Shown: piece after piece, positions 5,446-10,777 of the stretch | How positions within the stretch are numbered: position 1 is the stretch's first letter | Layout of the letters: every line of letters starts with the position of its first letter | From: Ruminococcus sp. UBA4383 | Lineage (GTDB): Bacteria > Bacillota > Clostridia > Oscillospirales > Ruminococcaceae | Length of the DNA: 10,777 bases | Assembly (NCBI GenBank): GCA_002389995.1 | Contig: DGRR01000027.1 | Coordinates: 1-10,777, forward strand | Reading direction: 5' to 3' | Made by a program: the position numbers and the translations under genes | Notes under the pieces: model-generated | What the model saw: only the letters and a program-made list of their open reading frames with translations | Databases searched by the model: none | Told to the model about the DNA's origin: nothing

Positions 5446-7024
5446 ACTGACCTCCTTGTAAATCAATAACTGCCTCAGCGCATTTCATACCGTCAACGGC
5501 AGCGGAGACTATACCTCCCGCATAGCCTGCGCCCTCACCGCATGGGAAAAGACCTTTTACTGAAACAGACTGTAAATTTTCATTTCTTGATATTCTCACA
5601 GGGGAACTGCTTCTGCTTTCGACACCTGTAAGGACTGCACACGGATTATCGAAACCGCTGATTTTCCTGCCCATTTCGGGGATACCGAGTTTAAGGCTTT
5701 CGCAGACGAAATCGGGGAGGTATTCATCAGGGAGAGCAAAACTGCATGAAGGCTTATAGGACGGTATAACGGGCATATTTTTTGATTCTGTTCCGAGCAA
5801 ATCACCGACAGTGCAGACGGGAGCGGAATAATTTCCACCGCCTGCGGTGAAAGCTTTTTCCTCAATTTCTCTCTGGAAGTACATACCTGCGAGGGGGTGA
5901 GAGCTGCCGAAATCGGAAGTATCAATATTTACGAGCAGTGCGCTGTTTGAATTTTCGGCATCACGGGCAAAACAGCTCATACCGTTCACAGCGAGCCTGT
6001 TATTTTCGGAGGAAGCCGCCATGACCTCACCGCCCGGACACATACAGAAAGTATATAAAGTTCTGCCGTTTGGGAGGTGTACAGCGAGTTTATAGTCAGC
6101 GGCTTTAAGGGCTGGATTGTCTGCGAAAGCACCATACATAGCCTTGTTGATATCTTTTCTTTTGTGTTCGATTCTCACACCCACAGCGAAATTTTTCTGA
6201 CAGAGGCTTATATTTTTATCATAGAGCATTTCAAATACATCTCTTGCGCTGTGACCTGTTGCGAGAATGAGATTATGTGTATTTATATTATGTATTTCGT
6301 TATTTTTCCGGTATGAAACAGATGATATACAGCCGTTGTCGGTATCAAATCCGCAGAATTTTGCATTAAAGACAATCTGACCGCCGAGGGATATAATTTT
6401 TTCCCTTAAATTTTTTACAGCCTTACGGAGTTTATCCGTACCGATATGGGGTTTTGCGAGGTAAAGTATTTCATCGGGCGCACCAAATTCGACGAATTTG
6501 CGGAAAATCCACTGTATACGCTTATCCCTGATACCTGTTGTAAGTTTGCCGTCCGAGAAAGTACCTGCACCGCCCTCACCGAACTGGACGTTGTTTTCGG
6601 TATCGAGAACGCCTGTTTTTCGGAAATTTTCGACAGCTTCCGTTCTGCTGTCAACATCGCTTCCTCTTTCGAGAATGACAGGTCTTGCGCCCGACAAAGC
6701 GAGGACAAGACCTGCAAACATACCCGCAGGGCCAAAACCGACAATGACGGGTTTTTCGCAGTTTATGGGGACATATTTTATTTTGTACTCATACTTTTCG
6801 ACAGGGGCGGAGTTTTTGATTTTTTTCAGGAGTTTATTTTCATTTTCGGCTGAAACATCGACAGATATAATAAAATGCACATCTGATTTTTTTCTTGCAT
6901 CGACTGATTTTTTTGAGAGTTTTACGGAATTTATTTTATTTACTGCGAATTTTTTTGATATAAAATTTTTAAGGTTATCAAAATCGAAGTCAAGCGGAAC
7001 TCTTATATTATTTATTCTTATCAT
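5435..7024 (-). CDS. FAD-dependent dehydrogenase of the COG2509 type, substrate unknown
   Basis: A 529-residue flavoprotein. Residues 1 to about 85 form a basic, alternating strand/helix domain that precedes the flavin fold. The dinucleotide-binding loop VIVGFGPAGMFAGLVLA runs from 93 to 109, ending the first strand pair at VILERG (116-121). The family hallmark VQFGEGGAGTFSDGKLTTG spans 146-164. Further motifs are LILATGHSARDVF (252-264), FAVGVRIEH (279-287), YTFCMCPGGEVMAASSE (324-340), and the C-terminal FAD-contacting GLFPCGEGAGYAGGIVSAA (491-509). The length and motif order agree with the uncharacterised FAD-dependent dehydrogenase family common in Clostridia. The physiological reaction is not known to me. 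The ATG at 7024 lies 17 bases inside the end of the preceding flavoprotein gene, with AAAGGCG at 7031-7037 as binding site. Fragments of long open frames on the opposite strand here are shadows. Confidence 0.93.
   Translation of the reverse strand: MIRINNIRVPLDFDFDNLKNFISKKFAVNKINSVKLSKKSVDARKKSDVHFIISVDVSAENENKLLKKIKNSAPVEKYEYKIKYVPINCEKPVIVGFGPAGMFAGLVLALSGARPVILERGSDVDSRTEAVENFRKTGVLDTENNVQFGEGGAGTFSDGKLTTGIRDKRIQWIFRKFVEFGAPDEILYLAKPHIGTDKLRKAVKNLREKIISLGGQIVFNAKFCGFDTDNGCISSVSYRKNNEIHNINTHNLILATGHSARDVFEMLYDKNISLCQKNFAVGVRIEHKRKDINKAMYGAFADNPALKAADYKLAVHLPNGRTLYTFCMCPGGEVMAASSENNRLAVNGMSCFARDAENSNSALLVNIDTSDFGSSHPLAGMYFQREIEEKAFTAGGGNYSAPVCTVGDLLGTESKNMPVIPSYKPSCSFALPDEYLPDFVCESLKLGIPEMGRKISGFDNPCAVLTGVESRSSSPVRISRNENLQSVSVKGLFPCGEGAGYAGGIVSAAVDGMKCAEAVIDLQGGQYEN
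5451..5457 (-). promoter_or_regulatory. Strong ribosome binding site of the 87-residue protein
   Basis: AAGGAGG on the minus strand, 5 bases from the ATG at 5445 and inside the last codons of the upstream flavoprotein gene. It is the best match to the anti-Shine-Dalgarno sequence in the window, supports this small frame as a real gene, and fixes its start. Confidence 0.88.
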
Positions 7025-8258
7025 AATAATCGCCTTTCAGGGAAATTCCGCAGTTTCTGCCTGCGGTAATACCTGATGACCATGCAAACTGGAGGTTATA
7101 TCCTCCGCAGTCTCCGACGGTATCGAGGATTTCACCGCAGAAATACAGACCCTTATGCAGTAAAGATTCAAGTTTGCTGTTTATGCAGTCCGCATGGATA
7201 CCGCCGTATGTAGCCTGAGCGTTCTGCCATGACGAACAGCCTGTAACATTAAATTCAAGTTCTTTTATTCTGTACGAGAGAATTTTTATATCGTTGTCGG
7301 ACAGTGAAGAAATTTTACTTTCGGGAGATTTTCCGAGGACATTTTTCACGATGTAAACCGACATATTTTTGACGAAAAGCCCCGTGAGAAATTCTTCAAG
7401 CGGATAATTTCTTCTTATTCTGCGTATGCAGAAAAGGTAGTCAGCAAGTTCATTTTCTGTCATATGTGGCATAATATCCGCACTCAGGACAAGATTTTCA
7501 TAGTCACGGAAAAGGTATGCGAGGTTGAAAACGCACACACCTGAGATATTATTTTCGTTGAACTGTATTTCTCCTTTTTCTGTACGCAGGATTCTGCCTT
7601 TATGTACAGCGGAAATGCTGCCCTTTGCCCTTACGCCTTTAAGACCTTTAAGCTGATTCTGACTTACTCTGAGCGGAGCAACCGCAGGAGAGATTCTGCT
7701 TATTTTATAGCCCATATCTTTCAGTATACGCAGTACAGAGCCGTCCGTACCGAAAGAAGTACCTGCATAGCCGCCTGCGGCAATGATTAATTTTCTGCAA
7801 AAGATTTGGTCATTTGAGGAATATAAAGCGAAACCGTTTTTAATCTGTCTGAATGAATTTACATCAAATCCGCAGATTTCGTTTATTCCGAGTTCCTGAA
7901 TTTTAAGTCTCAGAGCGTTTAAAACGGTAGAAGAACTGTTGCTTGACGGATACAGACCGCCCTGTCTGCCCTCGCTGCCTTCAACGCACAGGATTCCCAG
8001 ATTTTTTGTAAAGAACTCATAACAATCGGGAGCGTTATTGATTATATTCATAGCATTTACAGAGCCGTGATATTTTTCTGATGAGAGGTTGACATTGCTC
8101 AGGTTACATTTTCCGTTTCCTGTTGCGATAATTTTCTTTCCGCATTTCGGCAGTTTTTCGATTATGGAAACGTCAGCGGCGGGACAGAATTTTTTAGCTT
8201 CAATTGCGGCACAAAGACCTGATGCACCGCCTCCGACAACAGCTATATCGGTATTCAA
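7008..8258 (-). CDS. NAD(P)/FAD-dependent oxidoreductase of the HI0933/YhiN/BaiN family
   Basis: A 416-residue flavoprotein. Domain signs: the FAD-binding IAVVGGGASGLCAAIEA at residues 5-21, then the family signature KKIIATGNGKCNLSN (41-55), GGLYPSSNSSS (100-110), LIIAAGGYAGTSFGTDG (157-173), GEIQFNENNISGVCVFN (229-245), and the C-terminal flavin block GLYFCGEILDTVGDCGGYN (370-388) followed by LQFAWSSGITAG. These match the HI0933-like family, which includes BaiN; BaiN has been linked to bile-acid metabolism, but most members have no established substrate and I would not transfer that role. It starts with TTG at 8258, the only candidate because the frame is closed by TAA at 8273-8271; AAGGGGGTG lies just upstream. 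Fifteen cysteines suggest an anaerobic cytosol. It overlaps the next flavoprotein by 17 bases. Confidence 0.93.
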   Translation of the reverse strand: MNTDIAVVGGGASGLCAAIEAKKFCPAADVSIIEKLPKCGKKIIATGNGKCNLSNVNLSSEKYHGSVNAMNIINNAPDCYEFFTKNLGILCVEGSEGRQGGLYPSSNSSSTVLNALRLKIQELGINEICGFDVNSFRQIKNGFALYSSNDQIFCRKLIIAAGGYAGTSFGTDGSVLRILKDMGYKISRISPAVAPLRVSQNQLKGLKGVRAKGSISAVHKGRILRTEKGEIQFNENNISGVCVFNLAYLFRDYENLVLSADIMPHMTENELADYLFCIRRIRRNYPLEEFLTGLFVKNMSVYIVKNVLGKSPESKISSLSDNDIKILSYRIKELEFNVTGCSSWQNAQATYGGIHADCINSKLESLLHKGLYFCGEILDTVGDCGGYNLQFAWSSGITAGRNCGISLKGDYYDKNK

Positions 8259-8264
8259 AAAAGC

Positions 8265-8273
8265 ACCCCCTTA
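8265..8273 (-). promoter_or_regulatory. Ribosome binding site for the TTG-started flavoprotein gene
   Basis: AAGGGGGTG on the minus strand in the 27-base gap downstream of the channel gene. The G-run ends 7 bases before TTG at 8258-8256, which makes the non-ATG start credible. Nothing else, such as a hairpin with a T-run or a promoter, is seen in this gap. Confidence 0.75.
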
Positions 8274-8285
8274 TTGAATCATGAA

Positions 8286-9167
8286 TTATTTCAGGTGTAC
8301 ATCGAGCTGATTGAAGGGAATTTCTATATTATTCCCGTCAAATTCTGATTTTACGGCTTCAATCACATCATATCTCACGTTATAGAAGTCATTGTTGTTT
8401 ACCCATACGAGGACATCTATTGAGACAGAACTTTCCTTGTGGGCGGACATTCTCACAACGGGAGCGGGATTTTTAAGTATTTTATTATTTTTGTCAATCA
8501 GTTCAAGAATAATATCTCTTGCCCTCTGATAGTCTGCGCTGTATGAGATATCGAAACAGAGGTCAATTCTTCTTGTTGGACTTTCGGTGTAGTTAATTAT
8601 TTTAGCGTCTGAAACTTTACCGTTGGGAACGAAAACGGTTTTATTGTCAAGAGTGGAAATTTTTGTATAAAGTATGCCGATAGATTCGACTTTACCGACA
8701 GTGCCGTCAAATTCAATCATATCACCTGCGGAGAAAAGTTTTGAAAATAGAAGAATAAATCCCCCGCAGATATTTGAAAGACAATTTTGCAGTGCGAGGC
8801 TGACCGCAAGACCGGCAGCACCGAATATTGTAATGATTGATGACATGGGGACATTTATGACAGACAGTGCCATGATTATAACTATCACATAAAGGGATAT
8901 TCTTACAAGTGATACAAGGAAATTTTTAGCTGTACCGTCAATATTTGCATTTCTGAGAGTTCTTGCGAAAATTTTTGATATGAGTTTTGACAGGAATATT
9001 CCCAGCACAAGTATTATGACAGCGATTATCATCAGAGGTAATGCACGGCTTAAATAATCGCTCATTTTATCGACAAATCCCGAAGCCTTGTCAACCTGTT
9101 CCTGAATAGCTTCAACAGCGGCATAGGTAACTTCGGTAGTTTCCTGAGTTATTGCAGTAGTTTCCAT
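8286..9167 (-). CDS. mscS: Small-conductance mechanosensitive channel, MscS family
   Basis: A 293-residue membrane protein of MscS size and layout. It opens under membrane tension and releases small solutes during hypo-osmotic shock. The first 40 residues are polar and Thr/Glu-rich and probably lie outside the membrane. TM1 is at about 42-64, TM2 at 83-105, and the pore helix TM3 at about 108-142 with the family pattern FGAAGLAVSLALQNCLSN (115-132), whose Gly/Ala ridges pack the pore. The beta domain follows: FSAGDMIEFDGTVGKVESIG (145-164), then the hallmark FVPNGKVSDAKIINYT (179-194) and SPTRRIDL. The C-terminal alpha/beta cage part ends in IPFNQLDVHLK. GGAGA at 9172-9176 precedes the ATG by 4 bases. 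It lies 14 bases after carB and has no functional link to pyrimidine synthesis that I can see. Confidence 0.95.
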   Translation of the reverse strand: METTAITQETTEVTYAAVEAIQEQVDKASGFVDKMSDYLSRALPLMIIAVIILVLGIFLSKLISKIFARTLRNANIDGTAKNFLVSLVRISLYVIVIIMALSVINVPMSSIITIFGAAGLAVSLALQNCLSNICGGFILLFSKLFSAGDMIEFDGTVGKVESIGILYTKISTLDNKTVFVPNGKVSDAKIINYTESPTRRIDLCFDISYSADYQRARDIILELIDKNNKILKNPAPVVRMSAHKESSVSIDVLVWVNNNDFYNVRYDVIEAVKSEFDGNNIEIPFNQLDVHLK

Positions 9168-9181
9168 ACAGTCTCCATAAA

Positions 9182-10777
9182 TCAGATTTTAGTTATATCT
9201 ACCAGTTCAACATCATTTATAGTTCTGCCTGATTCGAGGACTTTTACGAGGGATTTAGCGGTATCAATAGCTGTAAGGCTGCAAATGGAGCGTTCTATTG
9301 ATTTTCTTCTCATTTTAACGCTGTCACGTTCAGGGAGTCTGCCCTTTGCGGAAGTTGAAATAACATAGTGAATCTTACCGCTTTCGAGGAGAGTTACGAC
9401 ATTTGGTTCACCGTCAGAAATTTTCCTTACGAGGTTTGAAGCAATCATATTTCTTGTGAGGACGCTCTGAGTACCTGAGGTAGCATAGAGGTCAAAGCCC
9501 ATCTGTTCAAACTTGTCAGCGATAGGGAGAACTTCTCTCTTGTCGCTGTCACGCACGGAAATAAGCACACCGCCCTCACGTTTGAGGTCAAAGCCTGCTG
9601 CGATAAGACCTTTTAAGAGAGCATCTTCGAGATTTCTGCCGATACCGAGACATTCGCCTGTTGATTTCATTTCAGGACCGAGCATTGTATCGACATCAGT
9701 AAGTTTTTCAAAGCTGAACACAGGGACTTTTACAGCGACATAATCGCCTGCGGGATAAAGACCGCTTTCGTAGCCCATATCTTTGAGTTTAGCACCGAAC
9801 ATAATTTTAGTAGCGATGTCCACCATAGGGATACCCGTAACCTTGCTGATATACGGTACAGTTCTTGACGAACGGGGATTTACTTCGATAACGAATACCT
9901 CATGATTATATACGACATACTGAATATTTACAAGACCGATTACATTCAGTTCCTTTGAGAGTTTTCTTGTATATTCAACAATAATTCTCTTGATTCTTTC
10001 AGAGAGGTGCTGGGAGGGATAGATAGAAATAGAGTCTCCCGAATGAACGCCTGCACGTTCGATATGTTCCATGATACCCGGAATAAGGAAATCCTCACCG
10101 TCACAGATAGCATCAACTTCAACCTCCGTACCCATCATATATTTGTCTATGAGAACGGGATTTTCAATCATATGGCTTGTGATGATGCCCATATATTCGA
10201 TTACATCTTCTTTTGAATGTGCGATAATCATATTCTGACCGCCCAGAACGTAGGAAGGTCTTAAAAGCACGGGATATCCTAAATCTTCGGCAGCTTCAAC
10301 AGCTTCTTCGGTAGTCATTACAGTATGACCTGCCGGGCGTGGGATACCGCATTTTTCGAGGATTTCGTCAAAACGCTCCCTGTCCTCAGCGGCATCAATC
10401 ATATCAGCGGAAGTGCCGAGAATATTTACACCCATATCCGAGAGGTGACGGGTTAATTTTATAGCAGTCTGACCGCCGAACTGAACTACAACACCGTAAG
10501 GCTTTTCAGTTTCGATAATAGCCTCAACATCTTCTTTTGTGAGTGGGTCAAAATAAAGTCTGTCGCCCGTATCGAAATCTGTCGAAACGGTTTCGGGGTT
10601 ATTATTGCAGATAACAGCTTCATAGCCGAGTTCTTTCAGAGTCCATACACAGTGAACGGAGCAGTAGTCAAATTCAATACCCTGACCGATTCTTATAGGA
10701 CCTGAGCCGAAAACGATAACTTTTTTCTTACCGCTGTCGTGGTGCTGAATAAACTCAGCGGCTTCATTTTCCTCATC
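9182..10777 (-). CDS. carB: Carbamoyl-phosphate synthase large subunit (CarB), C-terminal half, start outside the window
   Basis: The last 531 residues of CarB, about half of a family-typical 1,070. CarB makes carbamoyl phosphate from bicarbonate, ammonia (tunnelled from CarA) and two ATP for pyrimidine and arginine synthesis. The frame stays open to the right edge beyond the ATG at 10435; upstream codons encode VIVFGSGPIRIGQGIEFDYC (local residues 20-39), NNNPETVSTDFDTGDRLYF and VVQFGGQTAIKL, all canonical for the second pre-ATP-grasp domain. The second ATP-grasp domain follows (about 115-385) with LRPSYVLGGQNM, EVDAICDG, IMEHIERAGVHSGDS and VIEVNPRSSRTVPYISKVTG. The C-terminal allosteric MGS domain starts near 402 with GVLISVRDSDKREVL and has the ATSGT loop (432-436). 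The stop is 14 bases before the channel gene. PyrK/PyrD, often near carB in Firmicutes, do not follow it here. Confidence 0.98.
   Translation of the reverse strand, partial: DEENEAAEFIQHHDSGKKKVIVFGSGPIRIGQGIEFDYCSVHCVWTLKELGYEAVICNNNPETVSTDFDTGDRLYFDPLTKEDVEAIIETEKPYGVVVQFGGQTAIKLTRHLSDMGVNILGTSADMIDAAEDRERFDEILEKCGIPRPAGHTVMTTEEAVEAAEDLGYPVLLRPSYVLGGQNMIIAHSKEDVIEYMGIITSHMIENPVLIDKYMMGTEVEVDAICDGEDFLIPGIMEHIERAGVHSGDSISIYPSQHLSERIKRIIVEYTRKLSKELNVIGLVNIQYVVYNHEVFVIEVNPRSSRTVPYISKVTGIPMVDIATKIMFGAKLKDMGYESGLYPAGDYVAVKVPVFSFEKLTDVDTMLGPEMKSTGECLGIGRNLEDALLKGLIAAGFDLKREGGVLISVRDSDKREVLPIADKFEQMGFDLYATSGTQSVLTRNMIASNLVRKISDGEPNVVTLLESGKIHYVISTSAKGRLPERDSVKMRRKSIERSICSLTAIDTAKSLVKVLESGRTINDVELVDITKI

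Noticed and set aside
5191..5469. Plus-strand open frame of 92 residues opposite the small 87-residue gene
   Set aside because: The minus-strand frame has an excellent AAGGAGG site and operon-like spacing, while the plus-strand frame runs against all neighbours and is a hydrophobic antisense product.
6446..7076. Long plus-strand open frames of 135 and 192 residues opposite the COG2509-like gene
   Set aside because: They lie wholly or almost wholly antisense to a gene with clear family motifs, have no recognisable domain, and overlap each other in different frames. They are shadows of the codon pattern of the real gene.
8259..8285. Terminator or regulatory element in the 27-base gap between the channel and flavoprotein genes
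   Set aside because: The gap contains a good ribosome binding site but no inverted repeat of useful length; the T-run next to the TTG is only six bases.
9182..10435. CarB as a complete 417-residue protein starting at the ATG at 10435
   Set aside because: The frame continues without a stop to the right edge and encodes conserved CarB motifs there, so this ATG is internal.
1..10777. CRISPR arrays, insertion sequences, tRNA/rRNA genes, phage or defence genes
   Set aside because: No direct-repeat array, transposase, terminal inverted repeats or RNA gene signature was seen; the whole window is filled by recognised genes.

Overview
The window looks like a chromosomal stretch from a low-GC, strictly anaerobic Firmicute, most likely a Clostridia member of the Ruminococcus/Oscillospiraceae kind. 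This is inferred from the modest GC content, strong AAGGAGG- or AAGGGGG-type ribosome binding sites, cysteine-rich enzymes, the anaerobic (cobalt-early, CbiD/CbiG type) corrin pathway, and a clostridial-looking CarB. The genus is not proven by the sequence.

All twelve genes lie on the minus strand and are packed almost without spacers. The largest gap is 27 bases, most junctions overlap, and there is no stretch above 300 bases without a gene. In transcription order (right to left) they are: the C-terminal half of carB (cut by the right edge); an MscS-family mechanosensitive channel; two flavoproteins of uncharacterised or poorly characterised families (HI0933/BaiN-like and COG2509-like); a small protein of 87 residues; rsmA (ksgA), the 16S rRNA dimethyladenosine transferase; then a corrin-ring block cbiL-cbiD-cbiF-cbiG-cbiH followed by the first 14 codons of cobK/cbiJ, cut by the left edge.

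The corrin block holds the enzymes for a continuous run of the anaerobic cobalamin pathway, from cobalt-factor II/precorrin-2 methylated at C20 (CbiL), through ring contraction at C17 (CbiH), C11 methylation (CbiF), deacylation (CbiG) and C1 methylation (CbiD), to reduction of precorrin-6A (CobK/CbiJ). The chelatase, CbiE/CbiT, CbiC and the later adenosylation and loop-assembly genes are not in the window. Starts and stops overlap by 1, 4 or 8 bases at every junction from rsmA onward, so translational coupling is likely. There is no room for a cobalamin riboswitch or promoter between rsmA and cbiL.

The window is mostly ordinary biosynthetic and housekeeping sequence, and I see no mobile element, CRISPR array, RNA gene, phage gene or clear novel system. 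The points most worth a second look are the small uncharacterised protein, whose tail resembles the C-terminus of anaerobic ribonucleotide reductase, the coupling of vitamin B12 ring synthesis to rsmA, the repeated 8-base ATGNNTGA gene overlaps, and the unusual Cys/Ser residues in the SAM-binding loops of three methyltransferases.
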